The notes under the pieces were generated by a model. It saw nothing but the letters and a program-made list of their open reading frames with translations. It made no database searches and had not been told where the DNA came from. Below, piece after piece: positions 1-8,475 of a stretch of DNA of 64,000 nucleotides (position 1 is the first letter of the stretch; the number at the start of each line of letters is the position of its first letter). The DNA comes from Bacteroides ovatus. Its GTDB lineage: Bacteria; Bacteroidota; Bacteroidia; Bacteroidales; Bacteroidaceae. The stretch spans positions 1-64,000 of the forward strand of contig JAUUNK010000001.1 in NCBI GenBank assembly GCA_030844565.1, written 5' to 3'. Position numbers and translations under genes: made by a program.

Positions 1-202
1 TGTCGAAATCTTCTACTCCTTTGACGACAAGACCTATACCATGATGCGCAACGCCTGGCTACAGGACCATATCCCCGTAAAAGTAGGGCTTATGGCTGCT
101 TGCCCCGACGGCACAGGATTCAATGTCAAGTTCGAACACTTTAAGGTAAAGCACCTGCCCGACCAACGAAGACTGGAATGGCTAAAAAAGAATGCCGAAT
201 AA
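1..202 (+). CDS. DUF1349 family protein, C-terminal fragment
   Basis: The reading frame starting at base 2 is open from the window edge to a TAA at 200-202, so only the last 66 codons are present. The segment KVGLMAACPDGTGFNVKFEH followed by a short basic tail is characteristic of the C-terminal strands of DUF1349, a concanavalin A-like beta-sandwich family often annotated as 'regulation of enolase protein 1'. In Bacteroides these are usually small proteins of about 200 residues. Function is unknown; glycan binding is possible by fold only. A hairpin 70 bases downstream probably ends its transcript. Confidence 0.7.
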   Translation, partial: VEIFYSFDDKTYTMMRNAWLQDHIPVKVGLMAACPDGTGFNVKFEHFKVKHLPDQRRLEWLKKNAE

Positions 203-272
203 ATTCAAGAAAAGTCTTATAAAACAACCCAGAACTTCATCACTCTATAACACTTTATCACCGATTAATTAA

Positions 273-312
273 AAGGGAGATTGGATACTGCTTAGCACAT
301 CCAATCTCCCTT
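273..312 (+). terminator. Hairpin downstream of the DUF1349 gene
   Basis: A perfect 14-bp inverted repeat (AAGGGAGATTGGAT and its complement) with a 12-base loop lies 70 bases after the stop codon. There is no long T run after it, so it is a terminator-like hairpin rather than a textbook one. Confidence 0.6.
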
Positions 313-872
313 CGCTATATCCCCCTATCCCCTACTTTTTCATCCCTTCTACTGCTTTCTCCGGTATCAATACAACAAGTATCTCTCCTATTTCCATTTA
401 CTACCATTTTCATTTGACATCTACTTTTTTTTATTTTATTTTTTGCTCCTATTCTATCAGCTTCTCTTTTAAGGAGTTAATCAAAAGAAGAAAAACATCA
501 GCTCCACTCGTCTAGATATATGATTCTACATCAAGTCATAGCATTCTAACCTTATACAAAGAGAAAATTTAAAGAATTATATTTATATATCTATCCCCTA
601 TTTAAAAAATAAGAATAACAAAATAATTTAGTTACTTCCATTATTCCGCTTCCTACTCCTCGATTGAAGACTATATTAAATCGTGTTTCCAAAAGCTTTC
701 ACCCCATTATCAAGAAAAAAATACCCAAACGCACACTCAACGTTTCCTCAAAGTTACCCTTTAAAAGAATGACGAAAACTCTATACTTGCACTCAATAAA
801 AAAAGAATAAATCCGCTATCTAACGTATCACAATTTAGATAGCCATATTTAATTAATCAATTCTATACAATT
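313..872. other. A+T-rich leader of the first AraC-type regulator
   Basis: This stretch contains no convincing gene. Its last ~280 bases resemble the leader of the second regulator (about 2325-2600): shared segments include TATATTTATATAT, a run around TAAAAAATAAGA, AAATACCCAAA and a box around CTTGC followed by CAATAAAAAAAGAATAAAT. The leader was therefore duplicated together with the gene. Confidence 0.6.
782..790 (+). promoter_or_regulatory. Putative -7 element of the first AraC-type regulator
   Basis: TATACTTGC matches the Bacteroides -7 consensus TAnnTTTG with one change. The related sequence TACACTTGC sits at 2531-2539 at the same distance from the second gene. No clear -33 TTTG was found. 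Confidence 0.4.
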
Positions 873-2027
873 ATGAAAAAAATTCATTTGAGTACACTGT
901 TACTTCTTCAGACTCCTCTCCTTCTGGATAGCAGAATCAAGTTTGCAAACATTCACCACATGGGGAATGTGAACCTACCCAACCTCTTTTCCATCCCTCT
1001 TTTAGTAAATGTTATTATTGCGGGATTATATGCCTGTCTGCTGGTATATCTTTTGAGAGAAAATTCTCCCCAATTACAATTGGCTACTACTGAGGCAGGT
1101 CATTCCACACACTTTTTATTAACCTTTCTACAGAAGTGGTTTCATACTAATAAGAATACTCTAAGCTCAGAAGTAGTACCATGGGAGTTTGTTCCGAACA
1201 CCTCAAAAGAAAAAGAAGTTCTTTGCACCGACGACCACTTCTCCATTTTGTTAGTTACATCCGACAAAATATTCAGCAGCGAACTAACCAAATCCCTATC
1301 ACCAAATTTTCAAATCACACACTTCGACAATCCGGAAGAGATAATGAGCTGCTCTCTCTATCCCCTACCTGATGCCATCATCATAGACGAAGATATAAAC
1401 GGAATACATGGAGACGAGCTCTGTTCCCGCTTCAAGGCAAAGAAAGAAGTAATGAACATCCCCATTGTCCTTTTGGTAAGAGCAGATGATGGAGAGAGTT
1501 ATGCTTCTCACAAAAAATGCGGCGCCGACCTGTTGGAACTCTGTACAACCGACATACATAAATTTAAAACAGACATACATGTGCTGATAAACAGCCATCG
1601 CAAGTTACAAGAATCAGTAAAAATGCCTTTGCCGAATACTGTCTCCATTACCTTAGAATTACCCGAACCCAAGCATAAGGGAGATGATAGCCGCAAGTTT
1701 ATGGACCTAGTAAACAAAAAGCTAGAAGAAAACCTTTCTAAAGAAGGTTATAGAGTAGAAGATATGGCTAGCGACCTGGGCGTTTCCCGAAGTAGGTTAT
1801 ATAAGAAAATACACGCTATTACGGGTAAATCCCCCAAGGAGTATATGATCGATTTCAAAATGAAAGCAGCAGCCACGCTACTGATTACCACCGAAGCCTC
1901 CATTGGAGAAATTTTCACGTTAGTAGGATATTGTGACTCAAAACACTTTAGCAAAGAATTTAAGAGATACTATGGAATATCTCCAACGGAATATAGAAAA
2001 CGATATTCAACAAAGAGTACAGAATAA
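873..2027 (+). CDS. Membrane-anchored AraC-family regulator with degenerate receiver domain (copy 1)
   Basis: This 384-residue protein has three parts. A hydrophobic segment lies at about residues 42-61, a response-regulator-like domain at about 123-243 and an AraC-type helix-turn-helix pair at about 276-384 (VEDMASDLGVSRSRLYKKIH, then GYCDSKHFSKEFKRYYGISP). The receiver keeps a candidate Asp172 in IIIDEDINGIHG, but the N-terminal acidic pair is replaced by TSDK and the conserved late Lys-Pro is absent, so classical phosphorylation is doubtful. The C-terminal half resembles the output end of hybrid two-component systems, without a kinase or periplasmic sensor. It is a tandem paralogue of the next gene. 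Target genes are unknown; no transport or enzyme gene lies directly beside it. Confidence 0.8.
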   Translation: MKKIHLSTLLLLQTPLLLDSRIKFANIHHMGNVNLPNLFSIPLLVNVIIAGLYACLLVYLLRENSPQLQLATTEAGHSTHFLLTFLQKWFHTNKNTLSSEVVPWEFVPNTSKEKEVLCTDDHFSILLVTSDKIFSSELTKSLSPNFQITHFDNPEEIMSCSLYPLPDAIIIDEDINGIHGDELCSRFKAKKEVMNIPIVLLVRADDGESYASHKKCGADLLELCTTDIHKFKTDIHVLINSHRKLQESVKMPLPNTVSITLELPEPKHKGDDSRKFMDLVNKKLEENLSKEGYRVEDMASDLGVSRSRLYKKIHAITGKSPKEYMIDFKMKAAATLLITTEASIGEIFTLVGYCDSKHFSKEFKRYYGISPTEYRKRYSTKSTE

Positions 2028-2055
2028 CTTTCTTGCCAGACTAATGTAAAATAAG

Positions 2056-2100
2056 GTATCCTCATCTTAGTGGAATTATCCTTTTATAAGATGAGGATAC
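2056..2100 (+). terminator. Hairpin after the first AraC-type regulator
   Basis: A perfect 14-bp stem (GTATCCTCATCTTA with its complement) starts 28 bases after the stop codon. The core CCTCATCTTA/TAAGATGAGG is the same as in the hairpin at 5192-5231 downstream of the HU-like gene. Confidence 0.65.
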
Positions 2101-2622
2101 TCTTCTGGATAGGAATAGATTTACCTGACTAGCCCGACCTAGTAATAATCTAAAAACGTACCAATATATCTATAAGTTTCTATCATAAAACCAGACTGAT
2201 TTCCAGACAATGCATCTCCCCCATTTTTCTTCCTTCCGAAGAACAAAGGGGGAAAATAATAAGAATATTAGTCTAAATATATGATTTACAAGTAATATGT
2301 ATCATTTACAACTTTATTCATATTAATATTTCAAGAAGTATATTTATATATAACTCTAGTATTTTAAAAATAAGAGCAGCAAAAACAGCTTAATCAAGAC
2401 TCTTATTTTTTTCCATACAGTCTAGTATATCTAAATAATATTCTATGATTTCTACCAAAGAAGAGCAAAAAATACCCAAAGGCACACCAAGTCTCCACAA
2501 ATACACCCCAAAAAATATTGTTAAAAACTATACACTTGCAACCAATAAAAAAAGAATAAATTATTTAGATGATAATATCTAAAATTCAGTAAACATATTC
2601 ATTTATTTAATCTTATATTAAT
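2101..2622. other. A+T-rich leader of the second AraC-type regulator
   Basis: No gene is visible. The second half is a diverged duplicate of the leader of the first regulator, including a -7-like TACACTTGC at 2531-2539 followed by the shared CAATAAAAAAAGAATAAAT segment. Confidence 0.55.
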
Positions 2623-3777
2623 ATGAAAGTTTTTTATTTAAGCATCTTGCCATCACTTAAGACTCTCGCCTTGGTTAGCAACGGAGTTAAGTTTACTAAC
2701 ATTCATTATGCTGGGAATATAAATTTCTCAGATCAGTTATTTACATGCCCGCTTCCTATGGAAAGCTTTATCATCACAGGATTATCCGCCTGTCTATTGG
2801 CATATCTTCTAGCAAGATATTCTACCAAATTAAAGTTAGCTACCGCTGACCTCTGCCATCCACCACATATCCGGTTGACGCTGCGACAAAAGCAGATAGA
2901 TAAGGATATAAGAGCTTCACAAATGACATCATCGAAATTGGTTTCCGATAGCATTCAGAAGGATAAGAAACATGAAGGTCTTCCTTCCGCCGGTGGCTTT
3001 TCTATTTTATTGGTTATGTCCGACAAGATAATCAGTAACGAGTGGAAGAATTCCCTCTTCCAAAATTTTCAAGTTACACTGGTGGAAGATTCTAAAGAAA
3101 TCAAAAGTTCTTTTCTTCGCCAAAGACCAGATGCAATCATCATCGATGAAAGTGTAAACGGTGTATATGGAGATGAACTTTGTGCTCGCCTCAAAGCTGA
3201 TAAAGGAATAAAAAGCATCCCAATTGTCCTTCTGGTAAGAACCACCGACAATGAGAGCTACTCCTCCCATGAGAAAAGCGAGGCAGACTTACTGGAACTT
3301 TATACAACTGATATTTGCAAATTTAAAACAGATATGCGTATGCTTATAAAAAGCCATCGCAAATGGCACCAACCTGCAAAGAATCCTTCGCACAATAATA
3401 GCATAACCATTACCATCCCCTTGCCTAAAATCATACAAAAAGGAGATGAAAGCCAGGAATTCATAAACCGATTGAACGAAAAGCTGGAAAAAAACGGTTT
3501 CACAGAAGGATATGCCGTGGAGAACTTAGCTAGTGATATGAATGCCTGTCGTAGCTGCCTATACAAGAAAGTACGAGCCATTACCGGTAAATCTCCTAAA
3601 TATTATATGACTACCTTCAAAATGGAAACAGCGGTCAGATTACTGGTTACCACAGATATTTCTCTTAAGAATCTTGCCACGGCTTTAGGAATTTGTGATG
3701 AGAAACAACTCATTAAGAGCTTTAAGAAATATCACGGGATATCTCCCACAGAATATAAGAAGCTCCATTCCAAATAG
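2623..3777 (+). CDS. Membrane-anchored AraC-family regulator with degenerate receiver domain (copy 2)
   Basis: A 384-residue paralogue of the preceding gene with identical length and order of parts: a hydrophobic segment at about 48-65, a receiver-like domain at about 126-245 with candidate Asp175 in IIIDESVNGVYG, and an AraC-type DNA-binding domain over the last ~110 residues. The receiver again lacks the N-terminal acidic pair (VMSDK) and the late Lys. The first helix-turn-helix reads SDMNACRSCLYKKV, with two cysteines where the sister has valine and arginine-serine, so DNA specificity may have shifted. Gene and leader were duplicated together. Function beyond DNA binding is inferred from the fold. 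Confidence 0.8.
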   Translation: MKVFYLSILPSLKTLALVSNGVKFTNIHYAGNINFSDQLFTCPLPMESFIITGLSACLLAYLLARYSTKLKLATADLCHPPHIRLTLRQKQIDKDIRASQMTSSKLVSDSIQKDKKHEGLPSAGGFSILLVMSDKIISNEWKNSLFQNFQVTLVEDSKEIKSSFLRQRPDAIIIDESVNGVYGDELCARLKADKGIKSIPIVLLVRTTDNESYSSHEKSEADLLELYTTDICKFKTDMRMLIKSHRKWHQPAKNPSHNNSITITIPLPKIIQKGDESQEFINRLNEKLEKNGFTEGYAVENLASDMNACRSCLYKKVRAITGKSPKYYMTTFKMETAVRLLVTTDISLKNLATALGICDEKQLIKSFKKYHGISPTEYKKLHSK

Positions 3778-3809
3778 AAGTTGGAGAGTTTGTTTGCCCA
3801 AATAATACT

Positions 3810-3862
3810 GACGGAAACAGCTAACAGGCTTGTTGCTAACAAACCTGCTAGTTGTCTCCGTC
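3810..3862 (-). terminator. Long hairpin between convergent genes
   Basis: Two 25-base arms separated by 3 bases pair at 21 positions. The four exceptions are all transitions, and three of them become G-U pairs in the minus-strand transcript. The hairpin lies between the plus-strand regulator and the minus-strand lipoprotein gene, so it probably terminates the latter and perhaps both. Confidence 0.65.
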
Positions 3863-3931
3863 AAGTGCGAGAATAAAGCTAACAGCGTTAAGGTCACATA
3901 CGAAATAATTGATTGAAATAATAGACGTGAA

Positions 3932-5050
3932 TCATTTGAAATAACATTTTATCAACACCGGATTATCGTCTTCTTTCCTATCCCTGATTTTCTTGCTTTC
4001 AGTTTTCTCCAAGACCTTCATGTAGCTATCCATATCTTCATTAAAAGCCAAACACAAAATGAAGTTATCCTCCCACAACAAGGGACTTAAATGAATGCCT
4101 TCTGCTGTCTCCTTAAAGAAAAAGCTTTTCCCGTCTTCTTTCTTATAAAAGACATGATATTGTCCCCCCGGAGTGAAACCCAGCGCCAGCCTGGCATAAT
4201 AATATTTATCCGTTTGTGCCTGCTGACTAATTATATAAGGAATCGTCGAATCTTGGAGTTTTTTCATAAGGGAAGAACTCTCCTGTTCTCCTCCACATTG
4301 GCTTTCCGAAATCCCCCAATCGCCCATCGAATAATTATCCTTACCAAAATCCCACTTATATGCTATACTCAGGGTATCCTTACCCACCTGATAGACTTCT
4401 CTGCCGAACGGCCGGGAAAAGAATACATCTTCACCATATTTATAAAAAGCCCGTGGATATAAGAAATACAAGTTCCGATTTCCCCTCCAATAACTCTTTA
4501 CGCATTGTCCGGTATTACGCGATACCAGGGCGATGCCGTCTTCATCCTCTCCGCCGGGCAATGTCCAGGTCACAAAACAGTCGTCCCGGCTTTCAAAAGA
4601 TTGGTAGTTTGTCTTCTGCGGCAACTCCATCCTTTTCCTAAAACAACCGTCGGAAGCATAGACAAACACCTCACCATAGGGTGACAACATGCTTATTTCT
4701 CCCGTTTCCTTATCTTGTATCACATCATATACTTCGGTATATTCCTCGGGGCCCTCACCTCTCCTGCCCACTTTTCTTATAAACTTTCCGTCTTCATCAA
4801 AGACGAATAAAGAGGGACTTTTGGAATCGAAAATCTCATATCTCCCCTTCCAATACAATACTTTATCCGGCCAAATCAACAAGCTCGAATCATTGGTCTC
4901 CAAAGGAATTACTTCAAACTTATCAAATAAATCCTTTATCGGGACATTCACTTCTTCCAGAGAAACTTTCAGCAAGGGATAAACTTCGGTTTTCTTAGAA
5001 TCCTGACAAGCACAGACTAGCAGGAAAAGTAGGACAAATACATTTTTCAT
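3932..5050 (-). CDS. 6-bladed beta-propeller lipoprotein (PF17170/DUF5128 type)
   Basis: The 372-residue product starts with a short hydrophobic signal ending in VCAC, giving a lipidated Cys15. It is therefore an exported lipoprotein. The body shows features of the Bacteroidetes 6-bladed beta-propeller family: IPLETNDSSLL near the start, SLFVFDEDGKFIRKVGRRGEG with the following PEEY, then repeated blade-like YV.D..G segments. Members are abundant in Bacteroides and mostly uncharacterised; many flank polysaccharide loci. It is transcribed alone from a promoter at 5116-5146, with a hairpin after its stop. No substrate can be named. Confidence 0.75.
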   Translation of the reverse strand: MKNVFVLLFLLVCACQDSKKTEVYPLLKVSLEEVNVPIKDLFDKFEVIPLETNDSSLLIWPDKVLYWKGRYEIFDSKSPSLFVFDEDGKFIRKVGRRGEGPEEYTEVYDVIQDKETGEISMLSPYGEVFVYASDGCFRKRMELPQKTNYQSFESRDDCFVTWTLPGGEDEDGIALVSRNTGQCVKSYWRGNRNLYFLYPRAFYKYGEDVFFSRPFGREVYQVGKDTLSIAYKWDFGKDNYSMGDWGISESQCGGEQESSSLMKKLQDSTIPYIISQQAQTDKYYYARLALGFTPGGQYHVFYKKEDGKSFFFKETAEGIHLSPLLWEDNFILCLAFNEDMDSYMKVLEKTESKKIRDRKEDDNPVLIKCYFK

Positions 5051-5115
5051 AATTATTTTCTGTCAGCAATTCGATAAAACTTAATTGATAACTTCTATTT
5101 CCGAGAGTTCGGCGG

Positions 5116-5146
5116 TAAAGATAAATAAATGCCGGGATGTTTCAAA
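5116..5146 (-). promoter_or_regulatory. Promoter of the propeller lipoprotein gene
   Basis: On the minus strand TTTG (5143-5146) and TATCTTTA (5116-5123) are separated by 19 bases. This fits the Bacteroides -33/-7 pattern with one change in the -7 box, 66 bases before the start codon. Confidence 0.6.
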
Positions 5147-5191
5147 GGGCATGCCCATAACTTATACTCTAAAAAAAAGCCAAACAAAGAA

Positions 5192-5231
5192 GCCTCATCT
5201 TATCAGAATCACTATCCCTATAAGATGAGGC
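5192..5231 (-). terminator. Terminator of the HU-like gene
   Basis: A perfect 12-bp stem (GCCTCATCTTAT and complement), followed on the minus strand by the T-rich TTCTTTGTTTGG. It shares its core with the hairpin at 2056-2100. Confidence 0.65.
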
Positions 5232-5253
5232 CTCACATTGCTTCACGTCATCC

Positions 5254-5281
5254 ATCTTTAGGCGTGCCACCGCCTAAAGAT
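5254..5281 (-). terminator. Second hairpin after the HU-like gene
   Basis: A perfect 11-bp stem (ATCTTTAGGCG and complement) with a 6-base loop lies directly after the HU-like stop codon and before the terminator at 5192-5231. It may protect the 3' end or add to termination. Confidence 0.5.
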
Positions 5282-5296
5282 GCGCCTGCTCCCCTA

Positions 5297-5791
5297 CTAT
5301 CCCAGCGGGTCCGGTGCTTCGCCGTTGTCACCATTTCCTTCATCAGGGTTCGGAATGTTTCCACCATTCCCATTGTTGCTGCTATTGTCCGTATAGTCCA
5401 AATCCGGCATCGCACGGCGGGTTATACTTAAATCGCTCAACGTACTCTTGAAGATTTTTCCAGGATAGAAAAGAATCTTTCTTCCTACAATCGACTTAGC
5501 CGACACATCCTCCTGGTTATCCATGCTTTTGGCACGGATAGTAGGACTAAAGATTCCAAAATCGCCCAGACGAACACTCTTCCCATCGTCGATGTCCTGT
5601 GCCATCACATCTACCAGCCCAGTAACAATTAAATCCACCAGTTTGCGATGCACGCCGCACAGTGTGCTCACCCGGCGACACGTCTTTTCAAAACTCACTT
5701 TACCGGAACGAACCGATCTTGCTACATACTTCTCTGTTTTCTCGTCATCGAAGCCAAAAACTCTCTTTGTTACTACATACTCTAAAGCCAT
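5297..5791 (-). CDS. HU-related DNA-binding protein
   Basis: The 164-residue protein begins MALEYVVTKRVFGFDDEKTE, the usual start of the Bacteroidetes HU-related family. Residues ~25-125 form the HU/IHF fold: TLCGVHRKLVDLIVTGLVDV and DGKSVRLGDFGIFSPTIRAK are the helical arm and the GxF hinge. A low-complexity tail rich in Asn, Gly, Asp and Pro follows (about 138-164). It probably binds and bends DNA as an accessory nucleoid protein. It is a single gene with its own promoter and two downstream hairpins. Confidence 0.85.
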   Translation of the reverse strand: MALEYVVTKRVFGFDDEKTEKYVARSVRSGKVSFEKTCRRVSTLCGVHRKLVDLIVTGLVDVMAQDIDDGKSVRLGDFGIFSPTIRAKSMDNQEDVSAKSIVGRKILFYPGKIFKSTLSDLSITRRAMPDLDYTDNSSNNGNGGNIPNPDEGNGDNGEAPDPLG

Positions 5792-5863
5792 AATTAATAA
5801 GGTTTTAATAGGTTAAAAAAATAAAGGTTATCTACTTGCCATTCTCTTTGTTTGAATGACTCT

Positions 5864-5872
5864 GCAAAGATA
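5864..5872 (-). promoter_or_regulatory. -7 element upstream of the HU-like gene
   Basis: TATCTTTGC on the minus strand is a perfect Bacteroides -7 box, 72 bases upstream of the start codon. No clear -33 element was found. Confidence 0.55.
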
Positions 5873-6059
5873 TAACGGCGCCAATACCCTCCAGTCCCCT
5901 TTTGTCCCCTTTATACCCTCGTTTCAAGCCTCAGAACTGCATCCGCAAAAAATAAGTAACTGATTATAAATGCGTTATTGAAGAAAAAATGAATAATATT
6001 TTAAATACATTAAGTACCTGTCAAACGTACCTCTTTTAAAGAAAAAGCTTTTAGATAAG

Positions 6060-6240
6060 GCTGATTATCATCCAACCATTCCACCGTATTAAATAGCAGC
6101 AATTACACCTCGAATAACCCGTAGCTGCCAGCTCCTCCATCAAAGGGAGCACAAGCTGTAATCCATCAGCTAAGACCATGCACTGCATTGTTGGAGGTTG
6201 CGCATCTGGGAAAGTGCATATCGGCAAGTGTGGCAAAAGA
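6060..6240 (-). pseudogene. Broken DUF4248 gene
   Basis: On the minus strand the sequence aligns base by base with the intact DUF4248 gene at 9884-10105: both contain CGAATAACCCGTAG, then similar CCAGCTCCTC and AATCCATC blocks and the region encoding AxMYFPxxTT. This copy has lost the start codon, carries a single-base insertion in the middle that shifts the frame, and has a diverged end. The encoded MEELAATGYSR still matches VEELAPTGYSR of the intact protein. It is a direct repeat of the intact gene, with a lipoprotein gene and a restriction-modification pair in between. Confidence 0.75.
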
Positions 6241-6281
6241 AAAAATCTATCACTAATAAAATGACAAGTAGATATAGTCTA

Positions 6282-7406
6282 CTATATCTCCGAAATGTCA
6301 TAAGAATATAAACTATCATTTAGGTCCGTTGCATAAAGAATATGATTAGAAGTATCTAAAGCCATATCTTTGATAGATTCGTCTACACGAATTTTACATA
6401 CAGGTCTACCATCCCATGCCAATACATGAATAATGTGACCGCCATAGGGAGGATGAGTGTCTTTCATAGGCACATCTAAATAAAGAGCAAAGATATATTC
6501 ATCGTTGACCGCCATTGTCCCATAATACTTACGGCTTTTATATAGGTCTTTCCCTATTTCCGGAAAGGTGAGACTCCCTTTCATTCGATAATTCTTTTGT
6601 GTTCCCGTTTTAATATCCACAATTGAAACCTGTCCAAGCATTTTCATGGCTATGGCTAGTTTCGTATTATCCGGTTTAATCCTATACACAGAATTATAAA
6701 ATTCAAAATGTTCGAACTCAACTCTACGATCCTCACAAATTACTGGACGTTTATACAAATGATACTCTTTTATCCTATTATCAAATGACTCTTTAAACAA
6801 AAAAAGATCCCGTGGAGTATATCTTCGACTTTCATTATATATATTCTCACACTGATTTATCCCCAATATTTTTCCCCGTTCTAGAAAAAATACACTAAGA
6901 AGAGGGTATTGAAAATATTTGGACCACTCAAAACAAATAACCGAGTCGCAAACTGTCTTCTGGTGAGCAATAGACTGAGTAATGTTAATAAGATGGATAC
7001 TCTGCTTATTATAATCTCTCACCCACATCTTACTATCGCCGTGTTCCTTTAGCAACTGAACGGACTCATCACATGACAGAAAGTGGCCGGGACCTTCTCC
7101 TTTCGGGCAGAAAGACGTAATATGTTCTCCACTTTTTATATCAAATACATAGAAGTAATAATCCTGACATTTAAAGTTATTGAAAATAAGGAATGAATCA
7201 CACACAAATGGGCGACCTTCATAGATGTCTTTTAACTCTACCACCGTACTCTTAAGCAATAACTCTTTATCGAATTGATCAACCGTTATAACTTCTCCTT
7301 TAAAATAAGGATTTTCTTTTTCTTGACAACCATATAAGACATTGCTAAATGTAATAATTAGGCTGAATATTAAAATCAATAAGGTATTCTTGCTTTTCAT
7401 ATCCAA
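6282..7406 (-). CDS. BF3164-like (TolB-like propeller) lipoprotein
   Basis: The 374-residue product has an N-terminal hydrophobic signal ending at a lipobox cysteine (Cys27 in VLYGC); a second ATG two codons in is an alternative start. The body has the blade-like repeats and CPKGEGPGHFLS motif of the PF15869 TolB-like family typified by Bacteroides BF3164. It is a probable surface or periplasmic lipoprotein of unknown function. It is strongly A+T-rich, like the adjacent restriction-modification genes, and lies in the same segment bounded by the two DUF4248 copies, so it may have been acquired with them. It is not an obvious part of the restriction system. Confidence 0.65.
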   Translation of the reverse strand: MDMKSKNTLLILIFSLIITFSNVLYGCQEKENPYFKGEVITVDQFDKELLLKSTVVELKDIYEGRPFVCDSFLIFNNFKCQDYYFYVFDIKSGEHITSFCPKGEGPGHFLSCDESVQLLKEHGDSKMWVRDYNKQSIHLINITQSIAHQKTVCDSVICFEWSKYFQYPLLSVFFLERGKILGINQCENIYNESRRYTPRDLFLFKESFDNRIKEYHLYKRPVICEDRRVEFEHFEFYNSVYRIKPDNTKLAIAMKMLGQVSIVDIKTGTQKNYRMKGSLTFPEIGKDLYKSRKYYGTMAVNDEYIFALYLDVPMKDTHPPYGGHIIHVLAWDGRPVCKIRVDESIKDMALDTSNHILYATDLNDSLYSYDISEI

Positions 7407-7539
7407 TACTATAATATACGGCTATAATGCCCTTCAAACGAATTTATCGGTACAAGTTTTTTTCATATCTCCGCAGTACGAACTTCTACGTCTATTTAAT
7501 CTAAATACATTAATCACCTGTCATAATACAACCTGTCAT

Positions 7540-8475
7540 CTATATACTTTCTTTAAGCCAATCCAATTCCAATTGTTTTGTTTCTTCTTTTAGTCCCTGG
7601 TTATGAACGGAATAGTTAGATACATCAAAGTTACAAATTAATGCTTCTACTACGGATTTCCTATTCTCTATATTTCCACCATTATGATAAAAATGATCTT
7701 TAGTCAGAATATTAAAATTACTCCAATACTTATCTATCATATCATTTTTCCGCCAGTCATTATGATGCCAGGTAGAAAGAATAAATTTAGCTTTGGTGTT
7801 ATTAAGCAGCTCAAACAATGCTTCTTCATCTTTATCAGTCCACCCATTATAATAATCAACATGTCTGCCGTAATAAGGAGGATCACAATATATTAAATCG
7901 TTCTCCGTAGCCATTGGGATAATCTCTTCAAATGATTTATTATAAAATATCCAGTCCGGCTCCGGTCGAATAATCTGCGACACCTGTTTTAATTGATTTG
8001 TTATTTTTGTGACGTATGCCGGAGCAAATCTTTCCGGCTTCTTGCAAAAAGGTATATTCCAATTCCCTTTTTTTCCGAAGCGCATCATACCATTAAAGCC
8101 GGCTCTTGAAAGAAAGATAAAATCATAAGGAGAAAAACCTTCTTTATTAAACCGCTCCCTGACCTCAAGATAATAATCATAACCATTATTACCGGCTTTA
8201 CTAAGTTTTTCTCCTTCCACTTCCAGATACTGTTTCATCAAAGATGGTGTTATAACTTGAGACTGCACCCCTTTATAGAAATTAATTATATGAGGATTGG
8301 TATCATTGAGAATTGCCTGGCTGAATTGGAAATTAAAAGCAACAACGCCTGTTCCTAAGAAAGGTTCTATCCATCTACCCGAAACGTTAGGCGCTATTTC
8401 CGTTATCCAAGGTACCAATTTTGTTTTTATGCCTTGACTTTTTATGGGTGGTATAATTATTTTATTCTTCATCAT
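7540..8475 (-). CDS. N6-adenine DNA methyltransferase of an EcoRV-like system (D12 class)
   Basis: The 311-residue enzyme has the D12 (Dam/EcoRV alpha) layout: a lysine near the N-terminus in GIKTKL, SAM-binding motif I IEPFLGTG at 36-43, and catalytic motif IV DPPY at 198-201. The start ATG overlaps the stop of the upstream endonuclease gene by 4 bases, so translation is coupled, with nuclease first and methylase second. By analogy with M.EcoRV it should methylate the first adenine of GATATC and protect the host. Specificity is inferred from the partner nuclease. No separate control gene is visible. Confidence 0.9.
   Translation of the reverse strand: MMKNKIIIPPIKSQGIKTKLVPWITEIAPNVSGRWIEPFLGTGVVAFNFQFSQAILNDTNPHIINFYKGVQSQVITPSLMKQYLEVEGEKLSKAGNNGYDYYLEVRERFNKEGFSPYDFIFLSRAGFNGMMRFGKKGNWNIPFCKKPERFAPAYVTKITNQLKQVSQIIRPEPDWIFYNKSFEEIIPMATENDLIYCDPPYYGRHVDYYNGWTDKDEEALFELLNNTKAKFILSTWHHNDWRKNDMIDKYWSNFNILTKDHFYHNGGNIENRKSVVEALICNFDVSNYSVHNQGLKEETKQLELDWLKESI

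Noticed and set aside
5129..5431. Plus-strand 100-codon frame across the HU terminators
   Set aside because: It runs through two hairpins and into the antisense of the HU-like gene, with no protein features.
6270..6289. Short inverted repeat AGATATAGT/ACTATATCT at the lipoprotein stop codon
   Set aside because: It is only 9 bp, A+T-rich, with a 2-base loop and no T run, so it is too weak to call a terminator.
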